A DNA stretch of 64,000 nucleotides from Streptomyces sp. RKAG293 (GTDB taxonomy: Bacteria > Actinomycetota > Actinomycetes > Streptomycetales > Streptomycetaceae), in NCBI RefSeq assembly GCF_023701745.1, contig NZ_JAJOZB010000001.1, positions 1,742,501-1,806,500 of the forward strand. The letters are read 5' to 3'. Below are positions 24,183-33,304 of this stretch, piece by piece. How positions within the stretch are numbered: position 1 is the first letter of the stretch; each line of letters begins with the position of its first letter. The position numbers and the translations under genes were made by a program. The notes beneath the pieces are model-generated. The model had not been told where the DNA came from. It did not search any database and saw nothing but the letters and a program-made list of their open reading frames with translations.

Positions 24183-26668
24183 CGACCGTTCCCCTCAGGA
24201 GTCGTTCTCGGTGCTGTGTGTTCGTCGCCCGGGCCGTGCGGGCCGACGCTGTCTTCTGCGATGTCGTGTTCGCGCCCGCGCTGCCAGCCGCGCTGCAGCG
24301 CGGCCATCCGGTCCCGCACCTCGTCGGCGGTGCGTTCGCGCGGTGCCCCGGCGCCGGGCCGCGCCGCGGTCCCGGTGTCCTGCGACGCGGATTCGACGCG
24401 TAGCTGCGGGGCGAGGTTGGCCTGCCGGACGCGCTTCGGCAGCAGGGCCGCCGTCGGTCCCGACGGGCCGGACGGCTCCGCGGAGCGGGCCGCGGGGACG
24501 GTCGGCGGCGCGACCGGCCGGCCGCGGTCCGAGACCAGGACCGGGGCGGTACGGCGGCGGCGCGGCAACGGCAGCGGGTCGCCGCCGGCGCCGCCGGAAC
24601 CGGGGCCGGCGGGGTCCGGGGCCGTGTCCGGCACCTGGGCGTGCTCCCTGCCGTTCTCGCTCCCGGCGGTCTCGAGTCCCCACTGCCGGAAGGAGAGTTC
24701 GGTTCCGGTCGAATCCATGTCGATCTCCTCCGCCCCGAGGATCCCGCCGAGGCGGGTCGCTCCGGTGTCCTCACCGGCATCGGTGAGCAGCGTGGCCGGG
24801 ATGAGGACGACCGCTGTGGTGCCCCCGTACGGCGACAGGCGCAGGGAGACACGTACGCCGTGCCGCTGCGCGAGCCGGCTGACGACGAAGAGGCCGAGGC
24901 GGTCGGTGTCGGACAGTTCGAACTCGGGGGTCTCGGCGAGCCGCAGGTTCGCTTCCAGCAGCGCGTCCGGGGTGAGGCCGAGGCCGCGGTCGTCGATCTC
25001 CAGGACGAAGCCGTTGGCGACGTGCTCGCCGTGCACCCGGACCGCGGTGTGCGGCGGGGAGAACACGGCGGCGTTCTCGATGAGTTCGGCGACCAGGTGC
25101 GTCACGTCGGCGACGGCCGAGCCGGCCACCGCCAGCCTGGGCAGCCTGCGGACCTCGATGCGCTCGTAGTCCTCGACCTCGGCGACCGCCGCGCGCACCA
25201 CGTCCATGAGCTGGATGGGCTTGCGCCACTGCCGGGAGGGCGCGGCGCCGGAGAGGATCACCAGGCCTTCGGCGTGCCGCCGCATACGGGTGGTCATGTG
25301 GTCGAGCCGGAAGAGGTCGGCGAGTTCCTCGGTGTCCTCGGTGCGCCGCTCCATGGCGTCCAGCAGGGTGAGCTGGCGGTGCAGCAGGACCTGGCTGCGG
25401 CGGGCGAGGTTGACGAAGACGTCGGAGACGCCGCGCCGCATGTCGGACTGGCGGACGGCCGCCTCGACGGCGGCGCGCTGCAGGGTGTTGAGGGCCTTGC
25501 CCACCTGCCCGACCTCGTCGTCGGTGTACTCCAGCCGCGGCACCTCGGTCTCGACGTCGACCTTCTCGCCTGCGGCGAGCCGCCGCATGACGCGCGGCAG
25601 CCGGGTGCCGGAGACTTCCTGGGCCTCCTTGCGCAGCCCGGACAGGTCGCGGATCAGGCTGCGGCCGATGCGTACCGAGACGAAGAGCGAGGCGAAGACG
25701 GCGATCAGGCCGAGGCCGCCCGCGACGGCCGCCATGATCAGCAGCTTGAGGGCGTAGGGCTCGGCGCGCTTCTTGTGCAGGTCGCCCGCCTGGACGCCGA
25801 TCCGGTCGAGGTCGCCCAGCGCGGTGGTCGCGGTGCCGAGCCAGGAGGCCCGGTCGGCGGCCCGCGGCGCGGCGGCGGCGCCCGCGGCGATCACGGAGTC
25901 CTCCGCGGTGCGCAGCGCCTTGCCGTTGGCGCCCCGCCAGTACTCGTCGTAGAGCGTCCGCTCGTCCTCGGGAAGGAGCTTGAGGTTGTCGTCGTAGTAG
26001 GCCCGCTGCTCGGCGACGGCGAAGGTGAAGGAGCGCAGCTCCTCCGGGCTCATCCGGCCGGCGCTGATGGTCGCGGCCATCAGCGCGTCCTCGCGGCTGA
26101 TCGCGTCGCGGGCCCGGGTGACCGCGATGAGGGCGCGGCCCTGCTTGTCGATCTCGACGTTGTTCAGCGGGTTGAGCGAGTCGAGGAAGTCGTAGCAGGG
26201 GTCGACCATCGTGTTGTAGGCGCCGAAGGCGTCGTTACGGGTGATGGTCTGGCCGTCGACCTTGGCGCGCAGCGCGGGCAGGTCCTCGAACCCCTGTGTC
26301 ACGGCGTCCAGTCGGAGCTTGGCGTCGCCGCTGAGGTCGTCCCTGACGCCCGAGTCGAACGCGTTGGAGCGCAACCGGGCGAGCATCTTGTCGGTGGCCT
26401 GTTCCTGCTTGGCCAGCCCGGCCTTGAAGTCCGACCGGCGGGGGTCGGCCAGATACAGGATGGCGGCGCGCCGCTCCTGCTGCAGGGCCTGGACCGCGTC
26501 CTCGGTCGGGTAGCCGACGTCGTTGACGATGTGCTCGATGTCCAGCAGACCCCAGACCTCGCGGCCGGTGAGCGTGGCGGCGAATGCCCAGATGGCTGTG
26601 AGCGACACCAGCGGAATCAGCAGCAGCGCCACGATCTTCCGGCGGATCGTCGTACCGCGAAAGCGCAT
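24179..26668 (-). CDS. cvnA: Conservon sensor histidine-kinase-like protein CvnA
   Basis: An 829-residue membrane protein. TM1 lies at about residues 12-33, a periplasmic NIT-type (nitrate/nitrite-sensing-like) domain at about 50-295, TM2 at about 307-331 and HAMP at about 332-405. The ATPase domain has an N-box (HLVAELIENAA, about 524-534) and G1 (DDRGLGL, about 559-565), followed by a Pro/Arg-rich tail of about 170 residues. A clear phospho-acceptor H-box is not evident, as in other CvnA proteins. The start is ATG 26668 with GGGGAGG; the longer open frame is non-coding upstream sequence. The signal sensed is unknown. Confidence 0.93.
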   Translation of the reverse strand: MRFRGTTIRRKIVALLLIPLVSLTAIWAFAATLTGREVWGLLDIEHIVNDVGYPTEDAVQALQQERRAAILYLADPRRSDFKAGLAKQEQATDKMLARLRSNAFDSGVRDDLSGDAKLRLDAVTQGFEDLPALRAKVDGQTITRNDAFGAYNTMVDPCYDFLDSLNPLNNVEIDKQGRALIAVTRARDAISREDALMAATISAGRMSPEELRSFTFAVAEQRAYYDDNLKLLPEDERTLYDEYWRGANGKALRTAEDSVIAAGAAAAPRAADRASWLGTATTALGDLDRIGVQAGDLHKKRAEPYALKLLIMAAVAGGLGLIAVFASLFVSVRIGRSLIRDLSGLRKEAQEVSGTRLPRVMRRLAAGEKVDVETEVPRLEYTDDEVGQVGKALNTLQRAAVEAAVRQSDMRRGVSDVFVNLARRSQVLLHRQLTLLDAMERRTEDTEELADLFRLDHMTTRMRRHAEGLVILSGAAPSRQWRKPIQLMDVVRAAVAEVEDYERIEVRRLPRLAVAGSAVADVTHLVAELIENAAVFSPPHTAVRVHGEHVANGFVLEIDDRGLGLTPDALLEANLRLAETPEFELSDTDRLGLFVVSRLAQRHGVRVSLRLSPYGGTTAVVLIPATLLTDAGEDTGATRLGGILGAEEIDMDSTGTELSFRQWGLETAGSENGREHAQVPDTAPDPAGPGSGGAGGDPLPLPRRRRTAPVLVSDRGRPVAPPTVPAARSAEPSGPSGPTAALLPKRVRQANLAPQLRVESASQDTGTAARPGAGAPRERTADEVRDRMAALQRGWQRGREHDIAEDSVGPHGPGDEHTAPRTTPEGNGR

Positions 26669-26905
26669 GGCCTCCCCAACGTCAGCCCCGTTCGGGGGGT
26701 GTTCGATCGCATGGAATCTGCGCGAGCCTACTACTGCCTCACACGTAACTCGAAAGCCAGTCCGGTGGCTGGAGTACGTCGGCCAGATTCGACGATGGCT
26801 CGTTTTCGGGTTTAATCCGGGCAACCCGGATGGCAAGGTGGTGCGGGACACCCCGGTTCGGGCGCGATGCACCGTTGCGGCGAGTGGCTGGAAAGGTACT
26901 GCGGA

Positions 26906-27331
26906 ATGTCGAGGGCGATTTGCGGGCAGTCACCTTCCATGGACACAGAACCCCTCTCCCTGTGGGTCGAAGATCCCGTCGGTACCCCGCGGATGGCTGA
27001 TCCTGTCCGGGCCGCTGCCGTCCGTGCCGTGATGATCGCGTCCGTGACCCTCATAGAAGCAGTGATCACCACACTGCTGACCTTCGGCGGGTCCTGGTTC
27101 TCCGCACCGGCCATGATCTTCACCGTGGTCAGCACGATCGTGGCCACCTGGGCGGTGCTGGACGTGTGGGTGACCCGGCAGGTGTGGAACCAGCGCAACG
27201 GCGTGGTCTCCAGCCCGAGCAGCGCCGCGCGGGCGCTGCGCCGGGAGCGCCGCAGGGCACGGCGCAAGGAGCGGACCGCGGCGAAGCCGAAGCCGCGCGG
27301 GCACATACCCCGGTCGCTGTCGCGGGCCTGA
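26906..27331 (+). CDS. Small two-TM membrane protein with basic tail
   Basis: About 141 residues with two hydrophobic segments (around VMIASVTLIEAVITTLL and AMIFTVVSTIVATWAVL) and a strongly basic C-terminal tail of alternating Arg/Lys. No family is recognised. It is divergent from the conservon and convergent with the JetC-like gene. ATG 26906 has GAAAGG 9 bases upstream; ATG 26939 would give a shorter form that starts MDTEPLSLWV. Position beside cvnA hints at a membrane partner, but there is no direct evidence. Confidence 0.65.
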   Translation: MSRAICGQSPSMDTEPLSLWVEDPVGTPRMADPVRAAAVRAVMIASVTLIEAVITTLLTFGGSWFSAPAMIFTVVSTIVATWAVLDVWVTRQVWNQRNGVVSSPSSAARALRRERRRARRKERTAAKPKPRGHIPRSLSRA

Positions 27332-27448
27332 ACGGGCCGTGCCGCGGCCGCTGAACCGGCCGTGAAGGGCCCCCGAGGCCGGATCCGGACCCTGGACCCG
27401 GCCACCGGTCCCCCGCTCCCGCCCCGCCCCGTCCCGTCCCGGGTACGG

Positions 27449-30400
27449 CTACCGGGGCTGCGGCTGCGCCTCCTGCGACGAGGCCTCCCGCGACTGCGGT
27501 TGCGGTCGCGGCAGTTCCGGCGGGCGGCGGAACATCCGGGTGGCCGTGATCTCCCCGTGCACCGTCTCACTGCCGGTGTCCTGGACGGGCAGACCCGGCC
27601 GCAGATGCTCCTCGACGGTGATGTACTTCAGCCCGGCGCGCAGGTCCGCGTCGTTGCGCAGCCGGACGACCAGCGGGAACTCGGCGAGCGCCGTGGTGTC
27701 GAACAGACCGGTGGTGTAGATCAGCTGGACGCCCAGGGCGTCGGCGACCGCCCGCTGCAGCTCCAGCAGATACGTCGCGTTGGCCCGGCCGATGGGGTTG
27801 TCCAGGAAGAGCGTGCCGGCGTGCCGGTGCCGGTCGCGGCCCCGGTCGTTGCTGCGCAGCGCCGCCATCGTGCAGTACAGCGCGATGGCCGCGGTGAGCA
27901 GCTGCCCGCCGGAGAACACATCGCCCATCTGACCCACCGGGACGCGCTCCGCGCGCAGTACGGCGTCCGGCTTGAGGATCTCCACGGAGATCCCCTTCGG
28001 CTGGAGCGCCGCCGCGACGCCGCGCAGCAGCAGGGACATCCCGTCCCTGCGCAGGTCGGAGTTCTTGCGGACGGCGGAGCTCGTCGCCTCGTCGATGACC
28101 TCGCCGAGGCGCTCGGTGAGCGCCGCGTGGTCCGGGTCCTCGAAGCGGATCCGCAGGAACTCCTGCCCGGACCAGTCGCCCAGCCCCTCGGGGAGGCGGG
28201 AGAGCCGCTGGGCGGAGCGCAGGGTGGCGAGCGAGGACTCGACGAGGCCGCGCAGCCGGTCCACGATGCTGCCGCGGTTGCGCTCCAACTGCTCCATCTC
28301 GTCGGTCAGCACCCGCAGCCGCGGCGCGAACGCCACCGCCCAGGCCGCCGCGTGCTCGGGCAGTCCGGCCGCCGGAAGTTCGCGGATCTGCTGCCGGGCC
28401 GGGGTCCTGACCTGCTCGAACCGGGCGGCGTTGGCATGGCGGACGAGGATGTCGGACGCCTCGCGCAGCTGCGATTCGGCCGCCGAGAGGTCGGTGGCGC
28501 AGCCGCGCAGGCTCCGGCGGACCTCGGCGGAGACCGTACGGGCCTCCTCCAGGGTGCCCGCGTAGGGCTCCGGCTCCGGTTCGGCCTCCTCGTGGGTCGC
28601 CGGGCCGTCCCTGAGCAGATCGCGCAGCAGCGCGGCCAGTTCGTCGAAGCCGCCGGCCGCGTCCTCCGCGGCCCGGTGCGCGCGCACCAGGTCCGCGTGC
28701 GCGCCCCGGGCCTCGTCCAGCGCCTCGGTGCGCGCGGCGAGCTCGCCGTTGGCGCCGCGCAGCAGCTCCTGGGCGTGCCCGGCGTCGCGCGGCAGCAGTT
28801 CGGCGGGCAGCTCGGTGTGCGACTCCCCGGTGGCGGGGGCGAGCCGCTCGGATTCGCCGCGCAGCCGGCCCAGCTGCTCGCTGGCCGCCGAGGCACGGGC
28901 CTCGATGGTCTGGACGAGCTGCTCGGCGCGGGCCGCGGCGGCCTGCCGGGACGGGCCGTCGGCGCCGTCGGAACCCTCCAGGAGCTGGGCGGCGCGGCTG
29001 CGGACCTTGTTGGTCAGCCGGTCCAGTTCGGTGAGGGCCGAGCTCTCGGTGCTCTCCGCGCGGGCCTGTTCGGCGCGCAGGTCCGCGCCGACGCCGACCT
29101 GCTCGTACAGCTGCGAGGCCGCACGGTAGGCCTCGCGCAGCGCCGGGAGCGATTCGCCGGAGGGCGGCGCCGTCTCCCGCGCTGGCTCGTCGGGCGCGCC
29201 CGCGATCTCGGACCGCTCGGCGCGCAGCACCCGGGCGGTGCGGCGGGCGTCGTCCGCGCCGCGCTGGGCGGCCCTGCGGTCCTCGTCGGCCGCCTGGGCC
29301 AGCGCGAGACAGGTCTCGGCGCGGGCCTCGGCCTCGGACGCGTCCTCGGTCAGTTCCCGGGTACGGCGCTGCCAGTTGGCCCGTTCGCGCAGCCGGTGGG
29401 CCAGCCCGGCCAGCAGGTCCGCGCGGCGCCGGGCCTGCTGCGCCGCGTCCTGGCGCGCGTCGCGCTCCCTGGCCGCCTCGGCCGACACCTCGTCCGCCTC
29501 GGCGCGCCGGGCGCGCACCTCGGTCAGTTCCGCGCGGGCCGCCGCCACGGCCTCCACGGCCGCTTCCGCGGCCGCCGCGAGTTGGCCGAGCTGACCCTGC
29601 GGGCAGCCGGACCGCCAGGACGCGAGCCGCGCGGCCAGCGTCCGGTCATGGCCGAGCCGGGCGGCCAGCGCGCGGATCTCGGCCTCCCGGGCGCTCGCCC
29701 GGGTCCGCAGCTCCTGGCGTTCGCCGTCGGCCGCCAGTTCGTCGTGCATCGCCGGGTTCGGCGGTACGAGGAACACATCGGACGCGTCGCCGCCCGAGGG
29801 GGTCGGTGCGAGCAGGGCGGCGGCGGTGCCCACCGCCACGGTCGAGCGCGGCAGCAGGGCCGCCTGCGCGAGGACCTCGCGGGCCCGGCGGTACGTCTCC
29901 GGGTCGGTGACGACGACGCCGTCCACCAGCTCCGGGCGCGCCGACAGCACGGCGGTGTGGTCCGCGGGGTCCACGGCCTGCGCGAGGTAGCGCCAGCCGG
30001 GCAGCGCGGGAATGCCGTGCTCGCCCAGGTACTCCACGGTGGCCAGCACGTCAGGGCCGGGCGGCAGCAGACCGCCGTCACCGAGCGCCGCCAGGATCCG
30101 CGCGTCGTCGGCGGCCGTCGTGCGCAGGTCGAACAGCTGGCGCTCGGCGGCCGCGACGGTGCCGTCCAGCAGCTCGCGCAGCGGTTCGGCGAACGCGTCC
30201 AGCTCCATGGCGCCCAGCGGGCCGGCGTCGGGCCGGTGCGGTGCGGCGGGCGCGGCTTCGGGGCGGTGCCGGTCGCCGGCGGCGGCCGCCGAGCCGCGGG
30301 GGCCGGGGATGGCATCCCGGGTGACGGACCCGGCCGCGGGCGGGCCCGGCAGGCTGAGGAGTTCGGACAGCCGCGGTTCCGCCGCGAGGGCCTCGGCGAC

Positions 30401-32188
30401 GCGGAAGTCGGCGGAGTGGGCGGCCTCGGCGGCCGCCAGGGCGTCCGCGGCGCGGGCGGCGGCCAGTTCCACCCGGGACTCGGCCGCGGCGGCCTCACGG
30501 GCGTGCTCCGCGGCCTGACGAGACGTCTCCCGGGCGGTCTCGGCGCCGGCGGCGGCGACCCGCTCGGCGTCGGAGGCCTCCAGGGCGGCGCGGGCCGGGT
30601 CGGCGTCAGGGGCGGAGTCGTCGAGCCAGCCGGCGCTGACGGCCTCGGCCGTCTCCTGCGCGACCTCGGCGAGCCGCTGCCCGAGGTGGCCGGCCTCGCT
30701 GCGGGACCGCTGGGCCTCGGTGGCCGCGGCGGTGGCGTCCCGGTGGGCGGCCATCGACTGCTCCTGGAGGGCGGCGGAGCGCTCCTCCTCCCGGTCCGCC
30801 TGCTGGTCGGCGCCGTCCGCCGCCGCGTGCAGCGCGCGCACCAGGTCGCCGGCGGCCAGCGTGCGGGCGGCCAGCGCGGGAGCCGCGTCACGTTCGGCCT
30901 CCTGGATGGCCGCGCTGACCCGGGCCAGCCGGTCACCGGCGGCGCGGTGCCGCAGCACCGTCTCGGCCGCCTGCCAGGCGGAGTGCAGCGTGCGCGCCTC
31001 GTTGAGTTCGCGGCGCAGTCCCGCCGCTCCCTTGTCGGACGCGGCGAGGGCCAGCGAGGCGTGCCGGTAGGCGAGTTCGGCGGCCACCAGGGCGCCGCGG
31101 CCGCGGGCCCGGTCGGCGTCGGTGACGGCCTGGGCGGCCCGGTCGGTGTTCTGCGCGAGCTCCGCGCCGCGGCCGCGCTCTTCGCGGGCACGCGCGGACA
31201 GCCGGCGCGCCAGGGCGCGGGTGCGGCGCTCGGACTGGGTGTGGATGCCGCGCGCCAGTTCACGGGCGCTGGCGTGCTCGACGATCCGCTCCAGCAGCTC
31301 CAGCGAGCCGGCGGTGAAGTCGCGTTCCGCGGTGAGTTCGGCGCGGCGGCCGAGCTTGCCGGCGAAGCTGTGGACGAGGTCCGCGAGTCCGTCGGTGTCC
31401 CGGGTGTCGGTGACGGCGCGCAGCAGCAGGTCGGCGAAGTCGGAGTCGTGCCGGACGGCGAAGAGCCCGGCCGCCTCGCCCTCGTCGGCGTTCATCTCCC
31501 GCTGGTAGCGGAAGAGCTCCGGGTCCAGACCGATCTCACCGAGGTGTTCGTTCCACCGGTCGTGGATCTCCTCCCACACCACGTCCAGGTGCGGGTAGAA
31601 CTTGCCGGCCTCGGTGAGGGCGTCGCGGAAGCCCTTCATGGTGCGGCGGCGGCCCGTCGCGCCCGAGGCGCCCTCGGCGGGCGGCCGGACGGCGGTGGAC
31701 TCGGCGACCGGGAGCGAGTCCAGGCTGAGCCCGGGGCCGGGGCGGAACGAGTACCAGGCCTCGGCGAACTTGCGCGGGTCGGAGGAGACCTGGCGGCCGC
31801 GCCACTCGCTGACCTTGCCCACGACCACCAGCTCGCCGGTGACGGTGTGCTGCCACTCCAGCGCCACGTGCCCGCAGTCGTCGGCCAGCAGGAACTTGCG
31901 GAGCACGCCCGAGCTGGCCCCGCCGAGGGTGTTGCGGTGGCCGGGCAGCATCACCGAGAAGATCAGCTTGAGCAGGACGGACTTGCCGCCGCCGTTCTCC
32001 AGGAACAGGACGCCCGCGGGGGCGGGGCGGCGCAGCGGGCCGGTCGGCTCGTCCTGGAAGAACTCGGCCTGGGCGGGCGCGGGCTGCGGTACGGGCGCGC
32101 CGACACCCCGCAGGTCCAGGACGGTGTCTGCGTACCGCGCACCGGCGGGGCCGATGGAGTACAGGCGGAGCCGGGACAGCTCGTACAT
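27449..32188 (-). CDS. MukB/JetC-like SMC-family ATPase
   Basis: A 1,579-residue protein with an SMC layout. An N-terminal ATPase half carries Walker A (ENGGGKS, residues 64-70). Long Ala/Glu/Arg-rich coiled coils flank a central non-coiled hinge near residues 650-830. A C-terminal half carries the ABC signature FSGGQLL (S1426) and Walker B LFLDNP (D1463). MukB, MksB and JetC are the motors of condensin-like complexes that extrude DNA loops. The size and the two upstream partner genes place it with MukBEF/MksBEF/Wadjet rather than Smc or SbcC. A Gln/Pro-rich tail ends the protein. It is the last gene of the operon, and no JetD-type nuclease follows. Confidence 0.85.
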   Translation of the reverse strand: MYELSRLRLYSIGPAGARYADTVLDLRGVGAPVPQPAPAQAEFFQDEPTGPLRRPAPAGVLFLENGGGKSVLLKLIFSVMLPGHRNTLGGASSGVLRKFLLADDCGHVALEWQHTVTGELVVVGKVSEWRGRQVSSDPRKFAEAWYSFRPGPGLSLDSLPVAESTAVRPPAEGASGATGRRRTMKGFRDALTEAGKFYPHLDVVWEEIHDRWNEHLGEIGLDPELFRYQREMNADEGEAAGLFAVRHDSDFADLLLRAVTDTRDTDGLADLVHSFAGKLGRRAELTAERDFTAGSLELLERIVEHASARELARGIHTQSERRTRALARRLSARAREERGRGAELAQNTDRAAQAVTDADRARGRGALVAAELAYRHASLALAASDKGAAGLRRELNEARTLHSAWQAAETVLRHRAAGDRLARVSAAIQEAERDAAPALAARTLAAGDLVRALHAAADGADQQADREEERSAALQEQSMAAHRDATAAATEAQRSRSEAGHLGQRLAEVAQETAEAVSAGWLDDSAPDADPARAALEASDAERVAAAGAETARETSRQAAEHAREAAAAESRVELAAARAADALAAAEAAHSADFRVAEALAAEPRLSELLSLPGPPAAGSVTRDAIPGPRGSAAAAGDRHRPEAAPAAPHRPDAGPLGAMELDAFAEPLRELLDGTVAAAERQLFDLRTTAADDARILAALGDGGLLPPGPDVLATVEYLGEHGIPALPGWRYLAQAVDPADHTAVLSARPELVDGVVVTDPETYRRAREVLAQAALLPRSTVAVGTAAALLAPTPSGGDASDVFLVPPNPAMHDELAADGERQELRTRASAREAEIRALAARLGHDRTLAARLASWRSGCPQGQLGQLAAAAEAAVEAVAAARAELTEVRARRAEADEVSAEAARERDARQDAAQQARRRADLLAGLAHRLRERANWQRRTRELTEDASEAEARAETCLALAQAADEDRRAAQRGADDARRTARVLRAERSEIAGAPDEPARETAPPSGESLPALREAYRAASQLYEQVGVGADLRAEQARAESTESSALTELDRLTNKVRSRAAQLLEGSDGADGPSRQAAAARAEQLVQTIEARASAASEQLGRLRGESERLAPATGESHTELPAELLPRDAGHAQELLRGANGELAARTEALDEARGAHADLVRAHRAAEDAAGGFDELAALLRDLLRDGPATHEEAEPEPEPYAGTLEEARTVSAEVRRSLRGCATDLSAAESQLREASDILVRHANAARFEQVRTPARQQIRELPAAGLPEHAAAWAVAFAPRLRVLTDEMEQLERNRGSIVDRLRGLVESSLATLRSAQRLSRLPEGLGDWSGQEFLRIRFEDPDHAALTERLGEVIDEATSSAVRKNSDLRRDGMSLLLRGVAAALQPKGISVEILKPDAVLRAERVPVGQMGDVFSGGQLLTAAIALYCTMAALRSNDRGRDRHRHAGTLFLDNPIGRANATYLLELQRAVADALGVQLIYTTGLFDTTALAEFPLVVRLRNDADLRAGLKYITVEEHLRPGLPVQDTGSETVHGEITATRMFRRPPELPRPQPQSREASSQEAQPQPR

Positions 32189-32238
32189 GGCGGCGGACTC
32201 TCGTTATCTGCGCGGGTGGGCGCGCGGGTGGGTGCGGC

Positions 32239-33240
32239 TCAGGAGTGGCTGTGCTGGTCTTCTTGGCTGTACCGGCTCTCGCGGCCGGGGCTCCGGTGAC
32301 CGTCGTTCCGGTGGCTGTCGCCCCGGTGGCTGTCGCTCTCGTGGAACGGCAGGCCGGCCTCGGCCACGAGGTCCAGCTCCCCGGTGTCGTCGGGCGGCAG
32401 CAGGGTCGCGGAACCGTCGCTCACCGGGACGACGCCCAGCTCCAGGAGTTCCGCCATGGCCGCGCTGCCCGCCATGTCCCGGACCTGCAGCTGGTACCGG
32501 GCCGTGGTGCGGAACGTGCCGCCCGCGTCGTCCCCGGTGCGCTGCAGGAAGCCGGAGTCGACGAGGAAGGCGACCGCCTTGCCGACGATGCCGGTGGTGG
32601 AACCGGCCAGCCGCCGGGCGTCCTTGGTCGCGCCGGTGGCGCTGCGGCGCGTCCAGACCCGCCAGGCCGCTTCCAGGCCGGGCGCGTCGCTGGCCGGGTC
32701 GGTGTTCTCGCCCTGCTCCTCGGCGCGCTCCTCCAGCCGGCGGCAGGCCTGGCGGACGAACCCGTCGATGCCGTTGACGGTGATCCGGCCGATGTAGCCG
32801 TCATCCGCGAGGTCCTCGGGGCGGGGGAACGCCATGGTGGCGGTGGCCAGGTGCGCCAGGCCGTGCAGGAAGCGGTCGGCGGCGTCGGACGCGGCCCGCC
32901 GCGAGTACTCGCCCATCCGGACCGCGAACACCGAGTCCTCGGCGGCGGCCACGGCCATCCCGGCGCGCGGCGACACCTCCAGGACGATCAGGCCCAGCCC
33001 GGCGGCGACGGCGTCCGCGAGGCGGGCGAAGGCCGGCTCCTCGCGGTGTCTGCGGATCAGTTCCGCGTACTCCGCGTCACGGGCGGGCAGCAGTTTGGGC
33101 TGCAGCCCGTAGGCGACCAGCCGGGCGGCGTCCGCCGCGTCGGCCGCGGTGACGGGTGACGGGGCGCCGGATCGCGCGGCCGGCGCGGCATCGCCGTACG
33201 CGGCCGGCGGCGCGGTCTCGGCGTCGCGGTACTCGGTCAC
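32239..33240 (-). CDS. MukE/JetB-like winged-helix subunit
   Basis: A 333-residue protein placed between the kleisin-like and SMC-like genes, the position of MukE/JetB. The centre (about residues 125-270) has winged-helix features, such as RRLAGSTTGIVGKAVAFLVD and LQRTGDDAGGTFRTT. The C-terminal 35 residues are rich in His, Ser and Asp, coded by short DNA repeats, and look disordered. The GTG at 33240 has GGAG 8 bases upstream. The assignment rests on context and shape more than on a sharp motif. Confidence 0.72.
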   Translation of the reverse strand: MTEYRDAETAPPAAYGDAAPAARSGAPSPVTAADAADAARLVAYGLQPKLLPARDAEYAELIRRHREEPAFARLADAVAAGLGLIVLEVSPRAGMAVAAAEDSVFAVRMGEYSRRAASDAADRFLHGLAHLATATMAFPRPEDLADDGYIGRITVNGIDGFVRQACRRLEERAEEQGENTDPASDAPGLEAAWRVWTRRSATGATKDARRLAGSTTGIVGKAVAFLVDSGFLQRTGDDAGGTFRTTARYQLQVRDMAGSAAMAELLELGVVPVSDGSATLLPPDDTGELDLVAEAGLPFHESDSHRGDSHRNDGHRSPGRESRYSQEDQHSHS

Positions 33241-33304
33241 GGGTGGATCTCCTCGGGGCGGACGGCGGATGGCTGCTCGGGGGCGCTGGTGGGTGCGGCG
33301 GCTG

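Noticed and set aside
27449..32188. Chromosomal Smc or SbcC as the identity of the large ATPase
   Set aside because: The length of 1,579 residues, the hinge layout and two upstream subunit genes fit MukB/MksB/JetC better. No scpA, scpB or sbcD gene is near.
27362..32299. A 1,645-codon open frame on the plus strand
   Set aside because: It is the antisense shadow of the SMC-like gene. Its sequence is Gly/Arg/Val-rich low complexity without domains, while the minus-strand frame has Walker A, signature and Walker B motifs.
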